Origin: Maribacter sp.
GTDB lineage: Bacteria; Bacteroidota; Bacteroidia; Flavobacteriales; Flavobacteriaceae
Length of the DNA stretch: 64,000 nucleotides
Assembly (NCBI GenBank): GCA_002749285.1
Contig: PDPR01000016.1
Span: 34,075 to 98,074, forward strand
Direction: 5' to 3'
Below are positions 52,359 through 62,246 of the stretch, piece by piece (within the stretch, counting starts at the first letter, position 1; each line of letters opens with the position of its first letter). The position numbers and the translations under genes are program-made. The notes below the pieces were generated by a model that worked only from the letters and a program-made list of their open reading frames with translations, was not told where the DNA came from and made no database searches.

Positions 52359-54491
52359 TTAAGCGGTTATCCCTCTTGCTGCTTTAATGACTTCTTCTGC
52401 GATATTCGATGGTGTCTCTGCGTAATGCGAGAACTCCATTGTAGAGGTTGCCCTACCAGACGAAAGTGTTCTCAACGAAGTAACGTACCCGAACATTTCC
52501 GAAAGGGGAACCGTACCTTTTACAACTTTGGAACCTGCCCTGTCACCCATATCGGAAATCGTACCCCTTCTACGGTTAAGATCCCCCACGATATCGCCCA
52601 TATTTTCTTCTGGAGTCAATACCTCTAATTTCATTACAGGTTCCATGATTACGGCACCAGCAGCTTTTCCTGCAGCTTTGTAACCCATTTTTGCAGCTAG
52701 CTCAAAAGATAATGCATCTGAATCCACTGGGTGGAAAGACCCATCCTTAAGCACAACCTTCATTGTATCCATTTCATAACCGGCAAGTGGCCCATTTTTC
52801 ATGGCAGCCTGGAAACCTTTCTCTACGGATGGGATGAATTCTTTTGGAATACGCCCTCCTTTTATTTGGTCAACGAACTGTAAGCCCTCTCCTTCAAAAT
52901 CAGCATCCGCAGGACCCATTTCAAAAATAATGTCACCGAACTTACCACGACCACCGGATTGCTTTTTATAAGTCTCCCTGTGTGCGGCCGTTTTCGTCAA
53001 GGCTTCTTTATATTCAACTTGTGGCTCACCTTGATTTACCTCAACCTTGAACTCACGTCTTAATCGATCGACAATTATATCCAAATGAAGTTCACCCATA
53101 CCGGATATAATGGTTTGACCTGATGCTTCATCTGTTTTCACCTGAAAGGTTGGATCCTCCTCAGCCAATTTGGCCAAGGCCATGCCCAATTTATCAACAT
53201 CGACCTTTGTCTTGGGTTCGACAGCAATACCGATAACCGGATCGGGAAAGTCCATACTCTCCAAAACTATCGGATGTTTTTCGGCCGACATGGTGTCCCC
53301 TGTTTTGATGTCCTTAAAACCAACAGCGGCACCTATATCACCTGCCTCAATATAATCGATGGCATTCTGTTTATTGGAATGCATTTGGTAAATACGTGAA
53401 ATACGCTCTTTCTTGCCCGAACGGTTGTTCAAAATATAGGAACCGGCATCCAAACGACCCGAATACGTCCTAAAGAAAGCCAAACGACCCACAAAAGGAT
53501 CTGTTGCGATCTTAAATGCCAAAGCAGCAAACGGCTCCTTGACATCCGGTCTACGGGTTTCCTCCTTGCCTGTATCAGGGTTCACGCCCACGATAGCATC
53601 CTTATCCAACGGTGATGGCAAATACCTACAAACAGCATCCAATAAAAACTGTACACCTTTGTTCTTAAATGAAGAACCACAGATCATAGGGATGATAGCC
53701 CTATCCATTACAGCAGCCCTTAGGGCAGCATGCACTTCTTGCTCCGTAATCGAATCCTCATCCTCGAAGAATTTCTCCATTAGGTTCTCATCGTATTCGG
53801 CAACAGCCTCGATCAAGGCCGCACGATACTCATGCACCTCCTCCTTCATTTCCTCAGGAATATCGACTATATCGAATGTGGAGCCAAAATTGTCATCATG
53901 CCAGACTATAGCCCTATTCTTGGCCAAATCAACAATACCCCTAAAATCGGCCTCTTCACCAATTGGCAATACAATGGGAACCGCATTGGAGCCCAACATC
54001 TCTTTCACTTGCTTACAAACCATAAGGAAGTTAGAGCCCTGACGATCCATCTTATTCACAAAACCGATACGAGGCACCTTATAGTTATCGGCCAACCTCC
54101 AGTTAGTCTCGGATTGTGGCTCAACACCATCGACAGCACTGAACAAGAACACCAAACCGTCCAATACACGCAAGGACCTATTGACCTCTACTGTAAAATC
54201 AACATGGCCCGGGGTATCGATAATATTAAAATGATAACCTTTTGCATCCGCAGTCGGTTTTCCGTTTTCTGTTGGGAACTGCCACTCACAAGTAGTAGCC
54301 GCGGAGGTGATGGTTATACCACGCTCCTGCTCCTGTTCCATCCAGTCCATAGTAGCCGCACCATCGTGCACCTCACCTATTTTGTGACTAACCCCCGTGT
54401 AAAACAATACCCGTTCGGTAGTCGTGGTCTTACCGGCATCAATATGTGCCGCAATACCTATATTCCTTGTATATTTTAAATCTCTTGCCAT
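52359..54491 (-). CDS. fusA: elongation factor G
   Basis: [38 protein letters not shown]. Confidence 0.98.
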   Translation of the reverse strand: MARDLKYTRNIGIAAHIDAGKTTTTERVLFYTGVSHKIGEVHDGAATMDWMEQEQERGITITSAATTCEWQFPTENGKPTADAKGYHFNIIDTPGHVDFTVEVNRSLRVLDGLVFLFSAVDGVEPQSETNWRLADNYKVPRIGFVNKMDRQGSNFLMVCKQVKEMLGSNAVPIVLPIGEEADFRGIVDLAKNRAIVWHDDNFGSTFDIVDIPEEMKEEVHEYRAALIEAVAEYDENLMEKFFEDEDSITEQEVHAALRAAVMDRAIIPMICGSSFKNKGVQFLLDAVCRYLPSPLDKDAIVGVNPDTGKEETRRPDVKEPFAALAFKIATDPFVGRLAFFRTYSGRLDAGSYILNNRSGKKERISRIYQMHSNKQNAIDYIEAGDIGAAVGFKDIKTGDTMSAEKHPIVLESMDFPDPVIGIAVEPKTKVDVDKLGMALAKLAEEDPTFQVKTDEASGQTIISGMGELHLDIIVDRLRREFKVEVNQGEPQVEYKEALTKTAAHRETYKKQSGGRGKFGDIIFEMGPADADFEGEGLQFVDQIKGGRIPKEFIPSVEKGFQAAMKNGPLAGYEMDTMKVVLKDGSFHPVDSDALSFELAAKMGYKAAGKAAGAVIMEPVMKLEVLTPEENMGDIVGDLNRRRGTISDMGDRAGSKVVKGTVPLSEMFGYVTSLRTLSSGRATSTMEFSHYAETPSNIAEEVIKAARGITA

Positions 54492-54497
54492 TTCTGA

Positions 54498-54974
54498 TTA
54501 AAATCTAAAGTGAGAGAATGCCTTGTTCGCCTCGGCCATCTTGTGTGTATCAACCCTTTTCTTAACAGCCCCTCCTTCTTCTTTTGAAGCCGCCAATATC
54601 TCGGCAGCCAATTTCTGGGCCATACCTTTCTCATTACGCTTACGCGCAAAGCTTATAAGCCACTTCATTGCTGTGGAGATCTTCCTGTCCGGCCTGATCT
54701 GCATAGGAATCTGGAAGGTAGCCCCACCGACTCTCCTACTCCTCACCTCTACATGGGGCATTACATTGGAAAGAGCATCTTTCCATAATTCCAATGCCGT
54801 TTTCTCCTCATCGGTATTCTTTTCCCCAACTATATCTATAGCCTCATAAAATACACTGAATGCCACTGACTTCTTACCATCCCACATCATCATGTTCACA
54901 AAACGTGTCACCAACTGGTCGTTAAACCTTGGATCGGGTAAAATCGGTCTTTTCTTTGCCTGTCTTTTTCTCAT
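54498..54974 (-). CDS. rpsG: 30S ribosomal protein S7
   Basis: [30 protein letters not shown]. Confidence 0.98.
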   Translation of the reverse strand: MRKRQAKKRPILPDPRFNDQLVTRFVNMMMWDGKKSVAFSVFYEAIDIVGEKNTDEEKTALELWKDALSNVMPHVEVRSRRVGGATFQIPMQIRPDRKISTAMKWLISFARKRNEKGMAQKLAAEILAASKEEGGAVKKRVDTHKMAEANKAFSHFRF

Positions 54975-54996
54975 TGCTGTCTTTTAAAAAAGTTGA

Positions 54997-55371
54997 TTAC
55001 TTCTTAGGTCGTTTTGCCCCATACTTAGACCTACGCTGGGTTCTGCCAGCAACACCGGCAGTATCCAGGGCACCTCTGACAATATGATACCTGACACCTG
55101 GCAAATCCTTTACTCTTCCGCCCCTTACCAATACTATCGAGTGCTCTTGCAAGTTGTGTCCCTCACCCGGAATGTAAGCGTTGACTTCCTTTCCGTTGGT
55201 CAACCTGACCCTGGCCACTTTTCTCATGGCAGAGTTCGGCTTCTTGGGGGTTGTCGTATATACCCTGGTACATACACCCCTCCTTTGAGGGCACGAATCC
55301 AAAGCAGCCGATTTACTCTTCTTGGTAATCGTGGCCCTTCCTTTTCGTACTAATTGTGAAATTGTTGGCAT
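54997..55371 (-). CDS. rpsL: 30S ribosomal protein S12
   Basis: [12 protein letters not shown]...[33 protein letters not shown]. Confidence 0.98.
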   Translation of the reverse strand: MPTISQLVRKGRATITKKSKSAALDSCPQRRGVCTRVYTTTPKKPNSAMRKVARVRLTNGKEVNAYIPGEGHNLQEHSIVLVRGGRVKDLPGVRYHIVRGALDTAGVAGRTQRRSKYGAKRPKK

Positions 55372-55418
55372 ATTATATATTAATGTATAAAATATTCTAC
55401 CCTTCGATTAAGGGCTGG

Positions 55419-55449
55419 CAAATGTAGCAATATTTCATTATAATTCAAA
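55419..55449 (-). promoter_or_regulatory. Bacteroidota-type promoter of the ribosomal protein cluster
   Basis: Minus strand TTTG-N19-TACATTTG, exact match to -33 TTTG / -7 TAnnTTTG, about 50 nt upstream of the rpsL start. Confidence 0.8.
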
Positions 55450-55602
55450 TACATATAGATTAATTTTGAAGTTTTTTTCAATGACGGACAAATCCCTGTA
55501 AAAAACCACAGTGCACGCCCACGTTCCACCATAAAAACACACAACGGCTCACAGGGCGGCAAAAAAAAGTATGGCCCATAGGTATCTTTTTTGGGTTTTA
55601 TA

Positions 55603-55710
55603 GAACCCGTTCAAACTTTTTGGGTTTAAGCGAAAATCAATGGTTTTTGTTCTATTGAAGGCTTTTTCAAGTTGCATGGCAGGGCTACGGAAGTGAAAAA
55701 AAAGACAAAA
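55603..55710 (+). repeat. intergenic repeat element copy A (about 105 bp homologous to 62037-62145)
   Basis: CCGTTCAAACTTTTTGGGTTTAAGCGAAAATCAATGG...GGCTTTTTCAAGTTGCATGGCAGGGCTACGGAAGTGAAAAA. Confidence 0.9.
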
Positions 55711-55853
55711 ACATAAACCATCCTTGTTCTGCGACGAAAAAAGCTAAAAAAGTTGCGCTATTTGCAATGAATCTTAAAATAATATTAAAATAAACTTGGA
55801 TTATTAACTTTATATTATGATTTTAGCCCTCAACTAATCCAAATACTATTAAA

Positions 55854-58800
55854 ATGAAAACAAATTTAAGTCGAATCCTAACGCTGCTTTTGGTGTTTAT
55901 TGTACATATCTCGTTCGCTCAGGAGAAAACGATTTCCGGTACGGTGACAGACCAAGACGGCCTCCCGCTCCCAGGAGTCAACGTCCTCGTTGTAGGAACG
56001 TCCAATGGGACCCAAACCGATTTTGATGGCAATTACAGTATTAAGGCTTCAGAAGGCCAGACATTGTCGTTCACCTATGTTGGTCAGGGGGAAGTAAACA
56101 AAAAAGTTGGTGCGGGGAACAACATCAATGTCCAAATGGAAGATGATGCCCAAGCCCTTCAGGAAGTAGTAGTAACCGCACTTGGTGTCAAAAAGGAAGC
56201 TCGATCACTTGGGTATGCCATCACAAAGGTAGATGGTGATAAAATTGCCGAAAAATCCTCTAGTGATGTGGGTAGATTGCTCCAAGGAAAGGCTGCCGGT
56301 GTAAACATTACGGCATCAAACGGCCTTTCAGGCTCATCGACGAATATCGTAATAAGGGGGTACACCTCGATTACAGGATCCAACCAACCACTCTTTGTTG
56401 TCGATGGTATCCCTTTTGGAAGTGACACGAACAACAATGAATCATTTGTTGACAATGCAACGGAATCCAGTAGGTTTTTAGACCTGGATCCCAACAACAT
56501 TGCCGACATTAACGTATTGAAAGGGCTAAGTGCAACTGCCCTTTATGGAAACAGGGGTAGAAATGGTGTCATCTTAATTACCACCAAGAATGCCCAAGGA
56601 GGCGACTATGAAGGCAATACCACTGTCTCTATCAGTAGTTCAACATTTTTCAGCACCCCCCATTTGCCAGATTACCAAAATGACTATGGTGGTGGTTTTG
56701 ACCAAGAGTTTGGCTGGTACTTCAGTAACTGGGGGCCAAAATTTGGAGATACGAACCCAAATATATGGACAGGCTACCTAAACTCAATAGAAGATGGCAA
56801 AGTGTTCCTGAACCATCCGTTCGCAACCAACACTGTACCTGATTACATTACTGGCTATGAGGATCTGGCGGCAAGCAAATACGAATACAAGGCCTACCAA
56901 AGTGTCCCCAATTTTTTCAGAACCGGTGTTTACACCAGTCAATCAATTGGCATAAATGGAGGGAATGGGAATACTGGATATAACGTAACATACTCCAGAA
57001 CCGATGACAAGAGTTTTGTCCCAGGAAACTCCCTAATGAAAAACAACCTTGGTGTAGGCGGGTCTACAAAATTTGGCAAACTTTCAGTTAACGCAAGTCT
57101 GAACTATAGCGTGACCGATTTAAAAAGTCCCCCAATAGCAGCCTCAAGGGGATCTGGGGTCTCAGGTGATGGTGCCTCCCTTTTTGGTGATCTGATGTAC
57201 ACCCCAAGGAGTGTGGATTTAGCCAATATTCCTTTTGAAAGGGCCGATGGTGGCTCATTGTACTACCGGGAAACCAATTCCATCCAGAACCCACGCTGGA
57301 CCGTGAAGAATTCTAAAACAGGCCAAAAAGTAGATAGGTTCTTCGGAAATGCCTCTTTAAGTTATAAATTGTCGGACCACGTGAACCTTTCTTACCGCTA
57401 TGGATTGGATATTTACAATGAGAATTCCTTCTATGGCCAGAACAAAGGGGGGATAGATGGCAACCAATTGGGGATGTACAGAACCCAAAAAATAAGAAAC
57501 TCGATTACTGACCATAATTTAAGCCTCAGTTTTGACAAAGACCTGAACGATAATCTAAACCTGAGGTTTACAGCAGGTTTTAACTCCAACTCTGTTTTAT
57601 TCGAAAGAGACGGTTTGGAGAGTTCGAACCAAATTGCATTCGGGGTGATGAAGCATTGGAATTTCATCAATGTCTCTTCCTCAAATTCTTTTAATGGAAT
57701 CGATTTCCAAAGGGAAGCCAAGAACAATACGTATGGTATATATACGGATGTTACTTTGGCATACAAAGATTTCCTTTACTTAAATGGATCGGCCAGGAAC
57801 GACTGGACCTCTACATTGGAAAGTGACAACAATTCCCTTTTGTACCCTTCAGCCAGTTTATCCTTTATCCCTACAAATGCCTTTGAAGGTCTAAAGTCGG
57901 ACGGAAATGGGCTGAATCATTTAAAAATCAGATTAGGGTATGGTTCTTCAGCAGGTTTTCCTGATGTATACAGTACCAGAAACACCCTATCCCTTACAGG
58001 AAGATCGTTCATTGACGAAAATGGCAATGTCGTTTCGAGCAACACCACTTCGGATTTCCTAGGCAATCCGGCACTTGAACCTGAAAGGGTTTCAGAGATT
58101 GAAATGGGTATAGACGCTAGGTTTCTCAATAACAGGGTAGGCCTAAATGCCAGTGTCTTCAAAAAGGAAACCAAGGATCTGATCACCCTTAAAGACCTAG
58201 ACCCTTCTACCGGTTACACATCCACTACGATCAATGGGGGTGATATGGAGGTAAAAGGTGTTGAGGTTGACCTTGATGTCCATTTTATAAAAAGTATGGA
58301 CCGAGGTTTTAACTGGACAACCAATATCAATTTCTATGCTGATGAATCATTAGTAACGAGGTTGCCTGAAGGCATCGAACAAATTATTATTGGGAATTAC
58401 TTTGCCGCTGATGCAAAAAATGCCGCTATAGTCGGGCAACCATTTGGGGTGCTGATCGGTGACAAAATTGCCAGGGATGAAAACGGGAATAAGATAATCA
58501 CCGCCAGTACCGGTAACTATGTCAACGTTCCCGATGATGTAGTAATCGGAGATCCAAACCCAGACTGGACGGCCAGCTTGGATAATGGGTTCTCATACAA
58601 AGGTCTTACCCTTGGGGCTACATTAGGCTATCGCCATGGAGGGGATATTTTCTCCAAAACAGCAGTGACTTTATTGAGCAGGGGTGTTATTGACTTCCCA
58701 TTCGACCGTCTGGGCACTTATATACTACCTGGCGTAAACCCTGACGGAAGTACGAACACGACACAAATCGGGGCTACGGATATTGCTTTTAGCAACTGGC

Positions 58801-59084
58801 TAGGTCAAGATGAATTGGAAATATGGGATGGTACGACCATAAGGTTACGTGAGGTAAGACTTGGATATAGTTTATCCCGTAAGATGTTGGAAAAAACACC
58901 TTTCGCAAGTTTATCATTCACATTTTCCGGCTCAAACCTTTGGTACAAAGCCGTCAATTTTCCTAAAGGCGTGAACTTTGACACCAATACCTTGTCCAAC
59001 GGAGTAGGTAATAATATAGGTTTGGAATACTTCTCTGGTCCAAGTTCAAAACGATACGGATTTAGTATTAAAGCAACATTCTAA
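55854..59084 (+). CDS. SusC/RagA family TonB-linked outer membrane protein
   Basis: ISGTVTDQDGLPLPGVNVLVVGTSNGTQTDFDGNYSI; VVVTALGVKKEARSLGYAI; NVLKGLSATALYGNRGRNGVILITTK. Confidence 0.96.
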   Translation: MKTNLSRILTLLLVFIVHISFAQEKTISGTVTDQDGLPLPGVNVLVVGTSNGTQTDFDGNYSIKASEGQTLSFTYVGQGEVNKKVGAGNNINVQMEDDAQALQEVVVTALGVKKEARSLGYAITKVDGDKIAEKSSSDVGRLLQGKAAGVNITASNGLSGSSTNIVIRGYTSITGSNQPLFVVDGIPFGSDTNNNESFVDNATESSRFLDLDPNNIADINVLKGLSATALYGNRGRNGVILITTKNAQGGDYEGNTTVSISSSTFFSTPHLPDYQNDYGGGFDQEFGWYFSNWGPKFGDTNPNIWTGYLNSIEDGKVFLNHPFATNTVPDYITGYEDLAASKYEYKAYQSVPNFFRTGVYTSQSIGINGGNGNTGYNVTYSRTDDKSFVPGNSLMKNNLGVGGSTKFGKLSVNASLNYSVTDLKSPPIAASRGSGVSGDGASLFGDLMYTPRSVDLANIPFERADGGSLYYRETNSIQNPRWTVKNSKTGQKVDRFFGNASLSYKLSDHVNLSYRYGLDIYNENSFYGQNKGGIDGNQLGMYRTQKIRNSITDHNLSLSFDKDLNDNLNLRFTAGFNSNSVLFERDGLESSNQIAFGVMKHWNFINVSSSNSFNGIDFQREAKNNTYGIYTDVTLAYKDFLYLNGSARNDWTSTLESDNNSLLYPSASLSFIPTNAFEGLKSDGNGLNHLKIRLGYGSSAGFPDVYSTRNTLSLTGRSFIDENGNVVSSNTTSDFLGNPALEPERVSEIEMGIDARFLNNRVGLNASVFKKETKDLITLKDLDPSTGYTSTTINGGDMEVKGVEVDLDVHFIKSMDRGFNWTTNINFYADESLVTRLPEGIEQIIIGNYFAADAKNAAIVGQPFGVLIGDKIARDENGNKIITASTGNYVNVPDDVVIGDPNPDWTASLDNGFSYKGLTLGATLGYRHGGDIFSKTAVTLLSRGVIDFPFDRLGTYILPGVNPDGSTNTTQIGATDIAFSNWLGQDELEIWDGTTIRLREVRLGYSLSRKMLEKTPFASLSFTFSGSNLWYKAVNFPKGVNFDTNTLSNGVGNNIGLEYFSGPSSKRYGFSIKATF

Positions 59085-59095
59085 AAAAAACAAAA

Positions 59096-60745
59096 ATGAA
59101 AAGATTAAGAAACAAATTAAAAATAAGTTTCGTTGCTTTGGCCCTACTTCTAGGCTTTAGCAATTGTGAAACCACCGAGTTGGAGCTGTTGGACAGTCCC
59201 AATGCACTAACAATAAACAACGCATCACCTGATTTCTACGTGAATGCGATTCAATTGAACCTAAGGGATTTTTTTGTTGACGTTACAGAAGAAGGCATGG
59301 AAACAACCCGTATCCTGCATATGTTCGGGCCTTTGTACGAAAATGCATACCAGCCCAGTGACATGAACGATGCCTGGTCGGAAGCGTATGCACAAATATT
59401 GGCAGATGTAAGAAGCTTGGAGCCCATCGCCCAAGAGCAGGAATTATATATGCACCTTGGTATTGCCCAAGTAGCCGAGGCTTACGCCATTGCAACCTTA
59501 GTTGATTTCTTTGGAGATGTTCCTTATTCTGAAAGCAATGACGGCGTAAGTTTCAATCCTGTGGCAGACCCTGGCCTGGAAATTTACCAAAAATTACATA
59601 TTGTCCTCGATAATGCAATCGCAAACTTCAACAAGGATGAATCGAGAAAACCCGGTACTGACCTATTTTACAAAGGGGACAAGGCCAAGTGGATCAATTT
59701 GGCCAACACCTTGAAATTGAAATTGTACCTACAATCCAGATTGGTTACGGAAGCAGAGTCCACTGCGGGCATAAATTCAATTCTTGCTAGCGGAAACTAT
59801 ATTACTTCTGCCAGTGGTGATTTTAAATTCCAATATGGAACGACCGACAACAATCCTGATAGTAGACACCCTATATTCGCAAGGAATTTTGTAGAAGGTA
59901 CCGGTGTCTCTGATTACATGTCGAACACCTATATGGATATGCTTCTAAACAAAAATTCAGTAGAAGACCCTAGGGTTCGTTATTATATTTATAGACAACG
60001 GGCCACAAACGCCCAAAATACGGTAGAACAATCTTGTTACGGAGGTTTACCTCCTGCACACATAGGTTTTTCAAGCATCTTCTGTAACCTGACGGACAAT
60101 CCTGGATACTGGGGCAGGGACCATGGCTACGATTTTGGTATTCCACCAGATACTGGTGCCAGGGCCACTTGGGGACTCTACCCTGTTGGCGGTAAATTCG
60201 ATGCAAGCCAGTTCGAAGCTATCCCAGATAGGAACATAGGTACAAAAGGAGCTGGTATTGAACCTATCATGATGTCCAGTTTTGTTGATTTCATGTTGGC
60301 AGAAGCTGCGTTAACAATAGGCGTAAACGGTGATCCCGCTGCCTATTTGGAAAGCGGTATTAGAAAAAGCATAGGTACGGTAACCTCTTTTAGAACGGAT
60401 TTAGTAGACCAAACCTTTGCTCCTACACCTGCCGAGATCGATACATATGTCAATGAGGTAATGGCCAACTACGCCGCCGCAAACAACGACGGGAAGATGA
60501 ATATCATAGCCCAGGAATACTGGTTGGCGTTATGGGGCAATGGTGTCGAAGCATACAACACTTATAGAAGAACAGGGAAACCGGATAATTTACAACAATT
60601 GGTTAGACAGCCTTCCGACAACTTCCTAAGGTCATTCTATTATCCTGATTCTTATGTTAATCAGAACTTGAATGCTGAACAAAAGCCAGATGTTTATCAA
60701 AAAGTATTCTGGGACACTAATCCTGACACAGGTTTCATTTATTAA
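59096..60745 (+). CDS. SusD/RagB family lipoprotein (SusD-like_2 type)
   Basis: Lipobox LLGFSNCETTE; AEAYAIATLVDFFGDVPYSES; AQEYWLALWGNGVEAYNTYRRTGKP. Confidence 0.92.
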   Translation: MKRLRNKLKISFVALALLLGFSNCETTELELLDSPNALTINNASPDFYVNAIQLNLRDFFVDVTEEGMETTRILHMFGPLYENAYQPSDMNDAWSEAYAQILADVRSLEPIAQEQELYMHLGIAQVAEAYAIATLVDFFGDVPYSESNDGVSFNPVADPGLEIYQKLHIVLDNAIANFNKDESRKPGTDLFYKGDKAKWINLANTLKLKLYLQSRLVTEAESTAGINSILASGNYITSASGDFKFQYGTTDNNPDSRHPIFARNFVEGTGVSDYMSNTYMDMLLNKNSVEDPRVRYYIYRQRATNAQNTVEQSCYGGLPPAHIGFSSIFCNLTDNPGYWGRDHGYDFGIPPDTGARATWGLYPVGGKFDASQFEAIPDRNIGTKGAGIEPIMMSSFVDFMLAEAALTIGVNGDPAAYLESGIRKSIGTVTSFRTDLVDQTFAPTPAEIDTYVNEVMANYAAANNDGKMNIIAQEYWLALWGNGVEAYNTYRRTGKPDNLQQLVRQPSDNFLRSFYYPDSYVNQNLNAEQKPDVYQKVFWDTNPDTGFIY

Positions 60746-60756
60746 AAAATATAACT

Positions 60757-61626
60757 ATGAAAAAAATATTTTCTTTACTTACAATAGTAATTATGGTCTT
60801 TGCAGTATTATCCTGCGAAGATGAGGACAAGGATAGATTGGACAAAAACCAGATTACCGGTGGCGCTATTTTAAGGACTTTGAGCAAGGAGACACCCCCT
60901 GTCAACTCCGCATTTCCAAACAATTCGAACATGACGGTCAAGGTTGAATTTGATGATTTCGCAGACGATGATACTCTGGAATCTGTTGATGTATTCATGG
61001 AGTTTATTGATGCTACACCAGTGAACAACGAGCTGTTGGAATTTGATGAGGTCCAAATATCCACCATACCCGAAAGTGCCTTTACGACAGAGGATGGGAA
61101 GAAGGTAACGACTATTTCAGTAAATATCGGTGATGCGCTAGGTGCTTTGGGCATTGATCAATCTGTCCTATATGGCGGTGATGTCTTTTTGCTAAGACTT
61201 GCCCTAAATACAACTGATGGACAGGTTTTTACCTCAACTAATGTTGGTACTAAAATCCAGACCAGTTCTGCCTTTAGATCTCCATTCAGATATTCTGCTG
61301 CTGTAGCTTGTCCTCCACCTGCCAACCTTGCAGGGGATTGGATCATAGACATGCAGGACTCATATGGTGACGGATGGAATGGTGCCTCAATTACCGTAAG
61401 TGCTGCCGGGGTTGCCACGGATTATACCATAGAAGGGGGTAGTGAAGGTCATTTTGTTGTAACTGCGCCTGTTGGTGAATTATTCACATTTACTTTTAAC
61501 TCAGGGGCATATGATAGTGAGGTCACTTATCAGATTACCGATCCCGAGGGCAAGGTCCAAGCCGATCATGGACCAACACCTACAGCAGGACCCATTACAC
61601 TAGTAGATGATTTTTGTGCCTTATAA
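60757..61626 (+). CDS. hypothetical lipoprotein with C-terminal DSYGDGWNG-type domain
   Basis: Lipobox AVLSCEDED; 11-nt gap after the SusD gene; MQDSYGDGWNGASITVSAAGVATDYTIEGGSEGHF. Confidence 0.75.
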   Translation: MKKIFSLLTIVIMVFAVLSCEDEDKDRLDKNQITGGAILRTLSKETPPVNSAFPNNSNMTVKVEFDDFADDDTLESVDVFMEFIDATPVNNELLEFDEVQISTIPESAFTTEDGKKVTTISVNIGDALGALGIDQSVLYGGDVFLLRLALNTTDGQVFTSTNVGTKIQTSSAFRSPFRYSAAVACPPPANLAGDWIIDMQDSYGDGWNGASITVSAAGVATDYTIEGGSEGHFVVTAPVGELFTFTFNSGAYDSEVTYQITDPEGKVQADHGPTPTAGPITLVDDFCAL

Positions 61627-61667
61627 GAATAGATAATTTGATCCTATCGGATCGATACAATAGTATT

Positions 61668-61700
61668 AAAACTGCCCAACATAAAGTTGGGCAGTTTTTT
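61668..61700 (+). terminator. Rho-independent terminator of the SusC-SusD-lipoprotein operon
   Basis: AAAACTGCCCAACataaaGTTGGGCAGTTTTTT. Confidence 0.88.
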
Positions 61701-62036
61701 GTTTAAGGAACACTTCTTGTCAAGAATGACAAACAACCCTCGGGACAGAACCACGAGGTATTAAAATAGTTTTAACTGACCAGCTTTTCTTGATTGAGTG
61801 TTGGGATTGATAACATGTGTTATCAAGATAAAGCCCTAGGTATTTATCGTTTTATAAATTGTCATGCCTTTCCCATATAATTTTTCCTCCCATATCCCTT
61901 TTCCATATCTTTTATTTAGTTTCACTGTTGGTTTTTATACCATATATGCATATTTCCCATTCCCATATCCCCGTAAATAGACCTTTTTTTTAATATTTTT
62001 ATTGATTCCACGTTACTTTACCAGTATCCATATATT

Positions 62037-62197
62037 AAACTCGTTTAAACTTTTTGGGTTTAAGCGAAAATCAGTGGTCTTTTGTTCTGCTGAAAGCTTT
62101 TTCAAGTTGCATGGCAGGGCTTCGGAAGTAAAAAAAGACAAGAATAGGGCAGAAAACGGCAATTTTCCGGCAAGCCGAAAAAGTTTAAACGGTTTCG
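62037..62197 (+). repeat. intergenic repeat element copy B (about 150 bp, with 14-bp perfect inverted termini)
   Basis: CGTTTAAACTTTTT (62042-62055) ... AAAAAGTTTAAACG (62178-62191); interior matches copy A at 55603. Confidence 0.9.
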
Positions 62198-62246
62198 TTA
62201 TGTAAAAAAGTTGTGAAAAAAACCATGTTAACCTTTATTCCAGTTT

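Noticed and set aside
38226-55371. Many plus-strand ORFs antisense to the ribosomal protein genes
   Set aside because: Overlap with strongly supported conserved genes on the minus strand; compositions look like reverse-complement translations of coding DNA.
62002-62205. 67-aa ORF MIPRYFTSIHILNSFKLFGFKRKSVVFCSAESFFKLHGRASEV...
   Set aside because: It lies inside the intergenic repeat element; copy A does not preserve the frame, so it is more likely a repeat-derived spurious ORF.
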